From IMG/VR virus record IMGVR_UViG_3300032287_003731, positions 1 through 64,000 of that record: a DNA stretch of 64,000 nt. One strand, given 5' to 3'. Position 1 is the first letter of the stretch; each line of letters starts with the position of its first letter. The DNA comes from a virus. Both the position numbers and the translations under genes were made by a program. Shown here in pieces: positions 14,667-23,186 of this stretch. Under the pieces are notes generated by a model. It ran no database searches. It saw only the letters and a program-made list of their open reading frames with translations, and was not told the DNA's origin.

Positions 14667-15099
14667 GTTCTCTTACTTCCACTTGTTTTATCTTAACTCT
14701 TCCATTAGAATCACTTATAACCCATGGATTAAGTTTATTATAAATATACTCAGCAAACTTCTCACACCCAACAGCGGGAATTATCCTTAATTGAATAATA
14801 CCTAATTGATCCATTGTTTTAAATCCACCAATTCCAGGATCATCTTCTGCTATAATTGTAGTATGATCAAACATATAATCCATCCACTCTTTAGGACTTA
14901 ATCCATCTATTTTGTATTGTGATCGCTTAGCATGTCCAAAATCCCAAACCCAATTACGCTCATCTAATTCACCTTCAAACCATACTCTAAATGATATCCC
15001 ATAACCATGTAAAAAACGACAATGTGTTCCTTCTGCTTTCCATTGACGGAATACACAACTAAAACCGTCAAACAATTTTGTTGATATAAATTTACTCAT
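14635..15099 (-). CDS. queD: 6-carboxytetrahydropterin synthase
   Basis: Second step of preQ0 synthesis: converts dihydroneopterin triphosphate to 6-carboxytetrahydropterin. The 154-aa protein has HCRFLHGYG around residues 27-35 (zinc His and nearby Cys), DFGHAK, MFDHTT (about 75-80, catalytic Asp-His), VGCEKFAEYIY and the C-terminal VEVREHEKNTAIYEE, where the EHEKNTA pattern is diagnostic. It heads the deazaguanine gene group in transcription order. Confidence 0.95.
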   Translation of the reverse strand: MSKFISTKLFDGFSCVFRQWKAEGTHCRFLHGYGISFRVWFEGELDERNWVWDFGHAKRSQYKIDGLSPKEWMDYMFDHTTIIAEDDPGIGGFKTMDQLGIIQLRIIPAVGCEKFAEYIYNKLNPWVISDSNGRVKIKQVEVREHEKNTAIYEE

Positions 15100-15105
15100 A
15101 TTATT

Positions 15106-15318
15106 TTATTTTTCACTATTTAATTTACTATTATGATTTCCAAATAAAATAGTACATAAAATATTAATACCTATTGCTTGCCAAAGTGTTATTTTAGTAA
15201 GTCCAAAAATTGAAGGTATTAACCAATTCCATAGTAACATAACAGGAAGTCCAAGTACAATAGCAAGTATTCCTATAATTCCGGCAAATGTGAACAAAGC
15301 TTCTAGATAAGATTTCAT
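15106..15318 (-). CDS. Small two-helix membrane protein
   Basis: A 70-aa protein with two hydrophobic segments, FAGIIGILAIVLGLPVMLLW (about residues 11-30) and LWQAIGINILCTILFG (about 45-60), and a short polar tail. It is probably an inner-membrane protein. There are no charged or catalytic residues inside the helices. It sits four bases after the preceding gene and seven before queD. Function is unknown; small membrane proteins with a WNWLIPSIFGL-type core are common in Bacteroidota phages. Confidence 0.8.
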   Translation of the reverse strand: MKSYLEALFTFAGIIGILAIVLGLPVMLLWNWLIPSIFGLTKITLWQAIGINILCTILFGNHNSKLNSEK

Positions 15319-15321
15319 TTT

Positions 15322-15648
15322 TTATTCATTTTCATTATTAAGAGATTCTATATCTATTTTTACTTCTGACAGTGATTGCTCTATTTGAGACACCATATTT
15401 AATATTTCATTTAACATTTCTATTTTATTTTCATCTGGTGTTGAATCTAAATTATCTTGTATTTCAAGTACTCGTTTATGTATTTTATCTGGATTCATTT
15501 GTATTACTTTTGTAAAAATATTATTTATTTGTTTATATTGTTCTTCTTCTGATTTTAATAAATCTTTTGATGTTTTTATTATATGATGAGTAGCAGCGTA
15601 TGCGTAACTATTTATTTCTTTATCTAACTTAGCTAAGAGTAATTTCAT
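15322..15648 (-). CDS. Hypothetical helical/coiled-coil protein, 108 aa
   Basis: A mostly helical, charged protein with heptad-like spacing of Leu/Ile (EIQDNLDSTPDENKIEMLNE, then ILNMVSQIEQSL). It is probably an oligomeric small protein with no enzymatic motif. Its start overlaps the preceding DUF5522-like gene by four bases. No function can be given. Confidence 0.75.
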   Translation of the reverse strand: MKLLLAKLDKEINSYAYAATHHIIKTSKDLLKSEEEQYKQINNIFTKVIQMNPDKIHKRVLEIQDNLDSTPDENKIEMLNEILNMVSQIEQSLSEVKIDIESLNNENE

Positions 15649-15842
15649 TTATTTTTATATTCTGGGTTTAAGTTAATAAATTCTTTTGCCAAAGCCTTAT
15701 TTTCTTTTTTATATTTTGGATCATATGGACAATGTTTACATTTATTCCCACAACAATAACCACGTTCGATATGATAGAGGGCAGTAAATACTACCCTCGT
15801 ATCATCCATATAATAATGAATATCTTTTATAAATTCAGCCAT
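15645..15842 (-). CDS. DUF5522-like Cys-rich small protein
   Basis: A 65-aa protein containing VVFTALYHIERGYCCGNKC and then HCPYDP, the CCGNxCxHCPY signature of the DUF5522-type proteins found widely in Bacteroidota cells. The four cysteines probably bind a metal. Function is unknown even in cells. Its presence supports a Bacteroidota host and suggests capture of a host gene. It directly follows the RNR gene by one base. Confidence 0.85.
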   Translation of the reverse strand: MAEFIKDIHYYMDDTRVVFTALYHIERGYCCGNKCKHCPYDPKYKKENKALAKEFINLNPEYKNK

Positions 15843-15843
15843 A

Positions 15844-17694
15844 TTATACTATTTCGCACGCTCCACCACTGCATGCTGCTTGATCCATTAAAGCAGTTTC
15901 ATCACTAAATTCAACTACTTTAGTAAGATCAATACCATGTAAATGAGTTACCATTTCTTCAAATTGTTCTTTAGTACAATCTTCATAAGGGCTTTGTATA
16001 TAAGTACCTCCAAAATAAGGCAATACAGATAAACCATTAAATGTTTCTTTATTTTCCCACATCCATTTACCTACTTCTTCCCATTCACCTTCTTTAATTG
16101 ATACAGTTGCTGATACGTTATTTGTATTTGCTCCTTTGCGATGTCCTTTTTTAACCCATTGTGTATTGAATTTCTTAACACGCTCAAGCATATCAATTAC
16201 ATTTTCAGTTCTTAAGATAGAACCTTCTGGTGCTTTCTGAGGTACTGAAATTATAGCTTGAATTGTTGGTTTGAAGAAATCATCTTCAACTAATTCTGGA
16301 TGATTAATAGCTAAGTAAGAGTAGATAGCTTCGTTTTTACCTACACGAATACGGCGAATATAATAGTCATTATGCCAAGCGTGAATACCACTTGATGTAC
16401 CTAATACTAATGAGCTAGTACCTGATGGTTTAACTGTAGTTACACGAGCTGCTTTATTAATACTAATCAATTCAGCTACTCGTTCGTTTTCTTCTTTAGC
16501 TACATCTGCTGCTTCTTTCAAATTATATTTTAATACTGCTCCTGATCCAATACCTGTCATTCCTACACCAAGTAAAGCATCTTTTTCAGTTGTTTTTTGC
16601 CATATATCTCTCAAATAATGAAAGTTAGTATATGATGCTTGTAAAGTACCAATAAAAGATGCTACTTTAACTCGTTCATTTAAATCTTCTTGTGATTCAA
16701 CATTAGATGCATTGATTTCACATAAATTACAGAATTGGTATGAACGTAAAGCAATTTCACAGCATGGATTAGTACCCCAATCTTTATCATTACTAAAGTA
16801 AATACCAGGTTCACCACTATTACTTAATTCAATTTTTTTCCATAATTTAAAGAATTCTTCTTCATCTATTTTATGGCGTAATACAACAGCAGAGTTATTA
16901 GCACGACCACGTTGTGGATTTTCTTCCCACCAATTACCAAACTTACATGTCAACATTTCTTCATCATCTAAATCAAACAATGAAATCAATGCTGCTCTTC
17001 TAATACCACCACTTAATACAGCATCTGCAATATGGCAAGCTATATCATGTGCTTCGATTGATGATAATCTATCGCCGTTTTTCTTTCTATCAAATACTTT
17101 TTGAAGATTAAATAAACATTCTTTAAGTGGTTCTGGGCCAGGTGCTTTACCGCCTACAGTAATTAATTGAGCCCCTTTAGGACGAATATCTCTAAAATCA
17201 AATAATGGAAGTGGTGCTCCTTGAAAGTATGCTTTACAAAGCATACGAACAGCATCAGCCCATCCTTCAATACTATCACCTACTAAATAACGCTTTGTTT
17301 TAATAGGAATAGTAATTTCAGGTAATTTATCTATATGATGATTCTGAACGCTATATCCTACTCCACATCCACTTAAAAGCAAAAACATTATTTCGCTAAA
17401 TGATCTCCAATCATCAATAGGGAGAAAAGAACAATTAAATATACGAGTATTATTAAGTTCAATGGGTTTTCCTGCAAATTGCAGTGAACGCATTGATGGT
17501 AATACTTTTTTAGCATAGACCAATTTATAAGCTTCTTCGATTTCATCTTTTAATTGAGGAAATTTTTCTTGATGCATTTCTTTATTTCGAGTTACTAACT
17601 CATACCATGTCTCTCTTCTCTGTTTTTCAGGTACATACTTACTATATTTCATGTAAGTAGTAATATCACTAAGGATCTCTTGCGTTACGTCCAT
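15844..17694 (-). CDS. nrdJ: Adenosylcobalamin-dependent ribonucleotide reductase (class II)
   Basis: Reduces ribonucleotides to deoxyribonucleotides with a B12-derived radical, independent of oxygen. Visible signatures over 616 aa: PSMRSLQFAGKPIE and NCSFLPI at the N-terminus, LLLSGCGVGYSVQ, NPCCEIALRSYQFCNLCEIN (active-site region), VKPSGTSSLVLGTSSGIHAW, and a C-terminal Cys pair in ACSGGACEIV that would be re-reduced by thioredoxin. It is of the monomeric triphosphate-reductase type but shorter than the Lactobacillus enzyme (739 aa). Thioredoxin lies 19 bases upstream, its natural electron donor. The phage depends on host or environmental B12. Confidence 0.95.
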   Translation of the reverse strand: MDVTQEILSDITTYMKYSKYVPEKQRRETWYELVTRNKEMHQEKFPQLKDEIEEAYKLVYAKKVLPSMRSLQFAGKPIELNNTRIFNCSFLPIDDWRSFSEIMFLLLSGCGVGYSVQNHHIDKLPEITIPIKTKRYLVGDSIEGWADAVRMLCKAYFQGAPLPLFDFRDIRPKGAQLITVGGKAPGPEPLKECLFNLQKVFDRKKNGDRLSSIEAHDIACHIADAVLSGGIRRAALISLFDLDDEEMLTCKFGNWWEENPQRGRANNSAVVLRHKIDEEEFFKLWKKIELSNSGEPGIYFSNDKDWGTNPCCEIALRSYQFCNLCEINASNVESQEDLNERVKVASFIGTLQASYTNFHYLRDIWQKTTEKDALLGVGMTGIGSGAVLKYNLKEAADVAKEENERVAELISINKAARVTTVKPSGTSSLVLGTSSGIHAWHNDYYIRRIRVGKNEAIYSYLAINHPELVEDDFFKPTIQAIISVPQKAPEGSILRTENVIDMLERVKKFNTQWVKKGHRKGANTNNVSATVSIKEGEWEEVGKWMWENKETFNGLSVLPYFGGTYIQSPYEDCTKEQFEEMVTHLHGIDLTKVVEFSDETALMDQAACSGGACEIV

Positions 17695-17713
17695 TTTATA
17701 TCTATTTTAAATC

Positions 17714-17974
17714 TTAAATAAGTGAATTGATAGTATCTATGTATGTAGATTTTGGCTGTATACCTACATAGCGCTGCTTAGCGGCTCCATTTTTAAAAAT
17801 TATAACTGTTGGTACGCTAGTTATAGAATGATTTTGTACTTCTTCAGGTGATACATCTACATCAATAGTTTCAAACGAAACATTTGGGAATGATTTTTCT
17901 ATTTCAGTAAATAAAGGAGCTAATTGGCGACATGGTTGACACCATTTTGCAAAGAATTTTTTTACTATTATCAT
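17714..17974 (-). CDS. Thioredoxin
   Basis: An 86-aa dithiol reductase with the active site WCQPC at residues 11-15 (the common form is WCGPC), the cis-proline loop ITSVPTVIIF, and a C-terminal GIQPKSTYIDTI helix. It is slightly shorter than E. coli thioredoxin (109 aa) but has the full core fold. It sits directly upstream of nrdJ, so it probably recycles the reductase; T7-style polymerase binding is less likely here. A late-type promoter motif at 17994-18002 precedes it. Confidence 0.95.
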   Translation of the reverse strand: MIIVKKFFAKWCQPCRQLAPLFTEIEKSFPNVSFETIDVDVSPEEVQNHSITSVPTVIIFKNGAAKQRYVGIQPKSTYIDTINSLI

Positions 17975-17993
17975 AATCTTTTTATTTTGGGGT

Positions 17994-18002
17994 GATAAAT
18001 AT
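17994..18002 (-). promoter_or_regulatory. Late-type promoter motif (ATATTTATC) upstream of thioredoxin
   Basis: Coding-strand ATATTTATC 19 bases before the thioredoxin ATG, in the gap after the helicase stop. It is an unusual place for a late motif, since thioredoxin and nrdJ are metabolic genes. Confidence 0.45.
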
Positions 18003-18006
18003 AGTA

Positions 18007-19377
18007 TTATTGTTCAAGCTTAAAAAATTTCTTTTGGAGTATTTGTCTTTCTTCAACATCAACATCCGAAAAATTATTTACTGTTTTACTATTTGTTTCT
18101 ATTTCATCATCGTCAATTGGATTATCATCTACTTCAATAAAACCGTTTGAAGTATTAATTTTAGATTTAAAAGTTAAACCATCAGCACCATATCTATTTT
18201 TCATAATATGCCATTTACCAGTACCTTCAACTTTATCTTTACGTTTACGTGCTAAAGATAAAATAATATCACCAATCATTATTTTTTCATATGAACCTGC
18301 TGCATTATCACCTTCAATAATATCAGATTTTGCTGCTCCTCTATTTGCTTGTGAAGGTGATACAATAGGAATACCTTTTTCCTTAGCAAATGATTTAGCT
18401 GCTATATAAACATCATCGATTTCTTCTTTACGATCTTTTCTTGAACGTGTACGCATGTAATCAAGATAATCAATAATGATTAAGTCTGGTTTGAAGTTAT
18501 TTTGGTGTTCAAGTTGTTGAAGATGTGATTCAATGGTATCGAATGATGCTCTTTTAGGTGGGTATTCTTTAATAATTACTTTACCCTTTACTTTACCTAC
18601 TATTTCATCTACTTCTTTACGATGTAAATGTAATTTATCTACTTCAATACTAGAAAATACAGCATCGTATCTTTTACCTATATATCCTTCACCTAATTCA
18701 AGTGAATAATGTACTACATTAAATCCTAAAGCAGCAGCATATGCACCCATTGCTGTTACAGCCCATGATTTACCGCCGCCTGGATTGCCAAATACAAGTA
18801 CTAAATCACCTTTACCATAACCACCTTGTGTTAAATCATTAAATGTAGCCCAAGGAAATGGAATTGTGTTTCTATCATCTTCACGGTATCTAGCTTCAAT
18901 ATCTAAATTATAATCTAGGCCTACTGTTTTATCTTCACCTGCTTTAACTGCTTTACTAATTAATTGAAATATACTATCAAAATCGTTTATTTCAAGTAAA
19001 CTAACTGAATTTAAAATTGCTTTTTTTACTTGTTGGTTACGGCAGAAGGTACTAAATTCAGTTTCAACCCATTCTAAATCACTCTGATCTGATAATTTAT
19101 AAGCTTCTCTAAGTGTCTCTGTTATTGATATTTTTAATACTTCATTATCAATTTTCTTTACTTCAATAGACATTGTTTCTACTGTAGGTGTAGTGTGGTA
19201 TTCACTAAAATATTTTTGAATATATTCTATAACCCACTTATGAGCACTTGATTCGAAATAATCAGAATCAAGCGAATCAATAATATTAAGTAGAAATTGT
19301 CGTTGTGTAAGTAGAGCTCCTAATACTTTTAATTGAAATACAGCACCATACGTTGATAATTTTTGAAGAGTTGTCAT
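18007..19377 (-). CDS. Replicative DNA helicase (DnaB / T4 gp41 family)
   Basis: Hexameric 5'-3' helicase that unwinds DNA at the fork. The 456-aa protein has an N-terminal helical domain (residues 1-150), then the RecA-like motor: Walker A FGNPGGGKS at about 196-204, Walker B DLIIIDYLDYM, a downstream SQANRGA motif with the glutamine sensor and a KNRYG element with the arginine finger region. The C-terminal acidic tail may contact primase or other proteins. It is co-directional with the 5' nuclease, uvsX and gp32. No primase is seen in this window. Confidence 0.93.
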   Translation of the reverse strand: MTTLQKLSTYGAVFQLKVLGALLTQRQFLLNIIDSLDSDYFESSAHKWVIEYIQKYFSEYHTTPTVETMSIEVKKIDNEVLKISITETLREAYKLSDQSDLEWVETEFSTFCRNQQVKKAILNSVSLLEINDFDSIFQLISKAVKAGEDKTVGLDYNLDIEARYREDDRNTIPFPWATFNDLTQGGYGKGDLVLVFGNPGGGKSWAVTAMGAYAAALGFNVVHYSLELGEGYIGKRYDAVFSSIEVDKLHLHRKEVDEIVGKVKGKVIIKEYPPKRASFDTIESHLQQLEHQNNFKPDLIIIDYLDYMRTRSRKDRKEEIDDVYIAAKSFAKEKGIPIVSPSQANRGAAKSDIIEGDNAAGSYEKIMIGDIILSLARKRKDKVEGTGKWHIMKNRYGADGLTFKSKINTSNGFIEVDDNPIDDDEIETNSKTVNNFSDVDVEERQILQKKFFKLEQ

Positions 19378-19395
19378 TCGTAACTTTTTATAAAT

Positions 19396-20421
19396 TTATT
19401 TAAAAGAATTTAGATAACCAAACAGTTGTAAGATCCATGACTGTACATTAGGAATACTTTCTCCTAACTTGTCATTATGATACATTTGAACAAATATAGG
19501 TATATTTAACTCATAAGAACTATTAAAAGCGTCTTTCACTAGCTGTTTATTCTCTGGTGATAAGAAACTTCCATCCAAAGACATTAGTTTTTCATTAATT
19601 AATAATTGCTGTCTTCTTTCTATAACAGACAAATATAGCTTATTTTCATTAATTGATTCAGCTGATTTTTTTATTATATTCTCTAGAGTAATTCTATGAT
19701 CATTTATTAGCTCTGGAAATAATTTAATAAGCTTTTTTGGCCCAATACCATCTATCCCAGGTATATTATCTGATTGATCTCCTAATAGTATTTTATAATT
19801 AATAAAATTAGTACTGCTAACATTATATTCTTCTAGTACATCTTTTGGAGTATATATTTTCTTTTTAGTTGGAGAATAAACGTGTGTTTTATCACTTACT
19901 AATTGAAGAAAATCTTTATCAGCAGACATAATAGTTACTCTTTGAGTTTCTTCATAATCGGCAAATCGTGAAGATAAATAACCAATAATATCGTCTGCTT
20001 CTAAACTATCAATACCGATAATAGTAACTGGTAGACATTTTAAGTATTGGATTAAACGTTCCATTTGATTATTAATACTCTCTGTTTCTTCTTCTTTAGA
20101 AGTAAATATAGAGTAGTTAGTCATGCGATTAGCATTTCTATTTGCTTTATACTCAGGGAATAAATTTCGTCTTGCGTTTGAACTTCCAACACCATCAAAT
20201 ACAATAACTACTTTAGTTGGATCACATACACGAATAGCATAACCTACTGATTTTAGAAATCCTGTGAGGGCACCAATATGGTGCCCGTCAGGATTTATGT
20301 GGTTAATCATAGTAAAGTTTCTCAAAAACGTATTGAATGCGTCTACTATTAGAATTGAATTGAATTCTTTTCGTATATCTGGTTGTATGTTGGATAAGAG
20401 TTCATGATATTTTTTACTCAT
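19396..20421 (-). CDS. 5'-3' exonuclease / flap nuclease (T4 RNase H-like)
   Basis: Removes RNA primers and flaps from lagging-strand DNA. The 341-aa protein shows the metal-binding acidic series of the FEN family: ILIVDAFN near the start, VVIVFDG, DSLEADDIIGYL, VTIMSADKDFLQLV, and the helix-hairpin-helix region DQSDNIPGIDGIGPKKLIKL. Length and order match T4 RNase H (305 aa) and bacterial Pol I 5' nuclease domains. It lies 4 bases after uvsX and 19 before the helicase gene, in a compact replication operon. Confidence 0.93.
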   Translation of the reverse strand: MSKKYHELLSNIQPDIRKEFNSILIVDAFNTFLRNFTMINHINPDGHHIGALTGFLKSVGYAIRVCDPTKVVIVFDGVGSSNARRNLFPEYKANRNANRMTNYSIFTSKEEETESINNQMERLIQYLKCLPVTIIGIDSLEADDIIGYLSSRFADYEETQRVTIMSADKDFLQLVSDKTHVYSPTKKKIYTPKDVLEEYNVSSTNFINYKILLGDQSDNIPGIDGIGPKKLIKLFPELINDHRITLENIIKKSAESINENKLYLSVIERRQQLLINEKLMSLDGSFLSPENKQLVKDAFNSSYELNIPIFVQMYHNDKLGESIPNVQSWILQLFGYLNSFK

Positions 20422-20424
20422 ATT

Positions 20425-21531
20425 TTAGTTTACTTCATCATTATCTATTTCCACAATAGGTGATATTTTACTACTCTCTTCCCATTCGCTATTATCTTCT
20501 GTAATTTGGATTTCATCTATATTAATATTAGTTCCAAACCATTCCGATGCATGAGCTGCTTTATATGCTTTTTCTTCATCTTTATCGTCAGGAATAAATC
20601 CATGTGGTGTTACAATTACAGTAGATGTAGTTGCTACTCCACAGTCAGCATGAATCTTATCAATTGCTATTTTAGTACGTTTAGCAAACTCAACTTTTTT
20701 ACCCTTATGTTGAGCGTGAATCTTACTTGTACCACTATTAGTTACATTACCAAATGTAATTACAATTGATGCATCCCAATACATTGCATTACCACCCTTA
20801 TTTGTCATACGAGGTTGAGACATAGGAGTTAATGCTGGTTGAACACCTGTTTTATTAATAATAAAGAATGTATTAGTATAAGCTGATGTTTCTTTACGTG
20901 ATAATGGAAATTGCTGATTAATAAAGTTACCGAATTGAGTAGCCATAGCTCCAGCGTTCCACATTGGATTGTTATTGCCTTGTTTAACACTCATTTCACA
21001 TGGAATTGATCCTACCGAGTCCCAAAGGAACAATAAATCATAAGGTAGTTTTCCTTTCTTTTGTTCATCGAGTATATCAGCAATAAATGCAGCTACGTCT
21101 TCAATAGTATTAAGTGATGCTCTATCCACGTATAAGAAGAAACCTTTATAATTCATTATTTCACCTGTTTCTTCATCAGGTATAGATTCAAGCTGTAATC
21201 CCATTGTTTGAGCGTGAGCAAAGTCCCATTTCATCTCAGTGATGATAAAGATGGGCAATACACCCATCTTTTGAGCAGCAACTGCTACTTCTATCATCAA
21301 AGTAGTTTTACCCGTATCTGAACCACCTCTAGCAATAGAAACATGACCCATAGGAATCCCAGGAATTGAAAGTGCTTCTTTCACTGCTGAAGAGAATGGA
21401 ATCCATTTTTGTTTTTTAAACTTAGAGGATTGATCTAGAAACTTAGATTTTTTAAATGCGTCAATGTCAAATGACTTTTTAAGTGATTCTGACACTATTG
21501 ATGTTAAGGTATTATCTTTTGTTCGTGCCAT
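20425..21531 (-). CDS. uvsX: RecA-like recombinase UvsX
   Basis: Forms filaments on single-stranded DNA and drives strand invasion, which in T4-like phages also starts replication. The 368-aa protein has Walker A ARGGSDTGKTTLM (about 67-79), Walker B LLFLWDSVGSIP, and an extended acidic C-terminus (DNSEWEESSKISP) like T4 UvsX. It follows gp32 by two bases, its known partner in filament loading. The RecA core is certain; UvsX is preferred over bacterial RecA because of the length, the T4 context and the acidic tail. Confidence 0.93.
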   Translation of the reverse strand: MARTKDNTLTSIVSESLKKSFDIDAFKKSKFLDQSSKFKKQKWIPFSSAVKEALSIPGIPMGHVSIARGGSDTGKTTLMIEVAVAAQKMGVLPIFIITEMKWDFAHAQTMGLQLESIPDEETGEIMNYKGFFLYVDRASLNTIEDVAAFIADILDEQKKGKLPYDLLFLWDSVGSIPCEMSVKQGNNNPMWNAGAMATQFGNFINQQFPLSRKETSAYTNTFFIINKTGVQPALTPMSQPRMTNKGGNAMYWDASIVITFGNVTNSGTSKIHAQHKGKKVEFAKRTKIAIDKIHADCGVATTSTVIVTPHGFIPDDKDEEKAYKAAHASEWFGTNINIDEIQITEDNSEWEESSKISPIVEIDNDEVN

Positions 21532-21533
21532 AA

Positions 21534-22367
21534 TTAATCATTGAAAAGGTCATTAAATTTATCTGCATTGCTTGTTTTAGCTTTGGTTTCTAAAGAATAA
21601 GCAGGTGCTACGGGCTTATTCATTTCAGTTAAGAAATCATCTTCTTCTGTTACAGCAGCTGTAGTAGTTGCAGTAGTTGCAGTAGCTGTTTCTTCTGCTT
21701 CAGGATTCAACCACTTAGCCAATACATCTTTCAATTGATCGTAATCATATTTACGATTAATTCCGAGAATATCGGGTTGTTCATTAAGCACTTTTTCTAC
21801 TAATACTGCATCTTCAGAAATAGGAGATGTTTTTGGTTTAACTCTCAATGCACATTTAATACCTTTTCTACCAGCAACTATATCTTCAGTTGCTTCGATT
21901 GTAAAATCACGACCGTCTGTAATGTCGGTAAAATCACCATAATCATCATCGGCAGCAATACCAACGAGTTGATCATTAGTTAACTTACCAAATTCCCACA
22001 AACGAGCACCCAAATGCTCTTCACCACGTACTACTACAGCAGCAAAATAACGAGATTTAGGTTCAACTTTTTTAGCTAATTGCCAATCTTCCTTATCGGA
22101 TGATTTACGCAATTGTTTTGCAAAATCAACAATAGGATCAGCTTCACCCCAATTAGTAAGTGCTACAATTGGTCCTTTAGTAAAACCATAATGGAATCGT
22201 ACTTCACGAATAGGCCATGTTTTGTCGTACTTGTTAGGTAAAATACGCACTTGGTACTTACCTGGTTTTGGTTTGAAGAAAATTTTACTGTAATCAACTT
22301 TTTCGTACTTCTGTTGCCCTTTATTTTGAGCAGCGGCTAACTTCTGCTTTGCAAGATTAATGTCCAT
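21534..22367 (-). CDS. Single-stranded DNA-binding protein (T4 gp32-like)
   Basis: Coats single-stranded DNA during replication and recombination. The 277-aa protein follows the gp32 plan: a basic N-terminus (LAKQKLAAAQNKGQQKYEKV) for cooperativity, an OB-fold core containing KPGKYQVRILPN and IREVRFHYGF, and a Thr/Ala-rich linker leading to a C-terminal acidic tail (TEEDDFLTEM, FNDLFND) that would contact other replication proteins. Unlike T4 gp32 it has only one Cys in the whole chain, so the zinc site is absent. A candidate early motif lies at 22402-22410. It is co-transcribed with uvsX. Confidence 0.9.
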   Translation of the reverse strand: MDINLAKQKLAAAQNKGQQKYEKVDYSKIFFKPKPGKYQVRILPNKYDKTWPIREVRFHYGFTKGPIVALTNWGEADPIVDFAKQLRKSSDKEDWQLAKKVEPKSRYFAAVVVRGEEHLGARLWEFGKLTNDQLVGIAADDDYGDFTDITDGRDFTIEATEDIVAGRKGIKCALRVKPKTSPISEDAVLVEKVLNEQPDILGINRKYDYDQLKDVLAKWLNPEAEETATATTATTTAAVTEEDDFLTEMNKPVAPAYSLETKAKTSNADKFNDLFND

Positions 22368-22401
22368 AACTAATATAATTTAGAATTAAAAATAACAAAT
22401 T

Positions 22402-22410
22402 TGTTTTGCC
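22402..22410 (-). promoter_or_regulatory. Candidate early/middle motif GGCAAAACA upstream of gp32
   Basis: Coding-strand GGCAAAACA about 34 bases before the gp32 ATG. The start context TTAGTTATG resembles that at clamp, polymerase and HTH genes. Confidence 0.4.
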
Positions 22411-22419
22411 TATCAAAAC

Positions 22420-22761
22420 TTAAGATATGATCAAGGTAAAGTTCCCTGCTCCTCTTAAATAATAGGTCGAACCTGTAACTGCAACTGCTGGCGTAAATGT
22501 AAGTGATGATGTGCCTGGAGAGATAACAGCAGAAGCTATATGAGATGATGAAACAAATCCTATAGATGATGACACAACCCATGTTCCTACTGCGTTAGTT
22601 TTAGAACCACTATTGTAAAATCCATCAGCATTTCTTATAGTCTCTAAAGTAAAATAACCAGTTGAAGCATCAGCATTATAAAACGTAAATGTTTTTAATC
22701 CTGATAAATTTTCTCCGATTGAACCGGAGCCATATAATTGATTTGATGTATATGTAGCCAT
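22420..22761 (-). CDS. Small Ser/Thr-rich beta protein, probably virion-associated
   Basis: A 113-aa protein rich in Ser, Thr, Gly and Ala with alternating hydrophobics (FTFYNADASTGYFTLETI; GSTYYLRGAGNFTLIIS), as in small decoration or tail-tip proteins. There are no Cys and no charged clusters. It lies between the gp32 gene and a hypothetical gene, with a TAATG junction to the latter. Virion function is inferred from composition only. Confidence 0.7.
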   Translation of the reverse strand: MATYTSNQLYGSGSIGENLSGLKTFTFYNADASTGYFTLETIRNADGFYNSGSKTNAVGTWVVSSSIGFVSSSHIASAVISPGTSSLTFTPAVAVTGSTYYLRGAGNFTLIIS

Positions 22762-23180
22762 TATTTTGCTAAGTCTATAATTTTATAAATAGCTGTGTCT
22801 AAGCGACGTAATTCAGGACCATTATTCAATAATATACAATTTCTATAATCTAACCAATTAACTATATAATTTTTATCTAGCCTTCCTTCATTAAGTTGTC
22901 TAATCAATGTGTTTAAAGCATTGATAGTGTAAAGTGTATTTGATTCTTTTTTACGATGTACTAAAATAGTATTTGGTAATGGAGTATCAATAACATTGCC
23001 TGTATCTATATTATAAGTACATACTAACTCGTTACTTTGAGGCGATTCAAGTATAAATATTTTATTATATAATATAGAATATCGGCGGTTTATATTACCG
23101 ATAGTAGATTCTAATTCATCAGGCAAAGTAAAAGTACAAAAAAGTTTATTCAATTGATCAAACAAATTATATTCCGTCAT
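22761..23180 (-). CDS. Hypothetical 139-aa protein
   Basis: Not recognised. It has mixed alpha/beta pattern with a conserved-looking block NTILVHRKKESNTLYTINAL around residues 70-89, followed by LNEGRLDKNYIVNWLDYRN. No catalytic or metal motif is visible. It lies 6 bases after the PolA-like gene and its stop overlaps the next gene's start by one base, so it is in the same transcript. Confidence 0.75.
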   Translation of the reverse strand: MTEYNLFDQLNKLFCTFTLPDELESTIGNINRRYSILYNKIFILESPQSNELVCTYNIDTGNVIDTPLPNTILVHRKKESNTLYTINALNTLIRQLNEGRLDKNYIVNWLDYRNCILLNNGPELRRLDTAIYKIIDLAK

Positions 23181-23186
23181 AAATAT

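Noticed and set aside
22370-22582. Minus-strand 70-aa frame overlapping the small beta protein gene
   Set aside because: It overlaps a better frame (22420-22761) on the same strand and has a random Cys/Tyr-rich composition.
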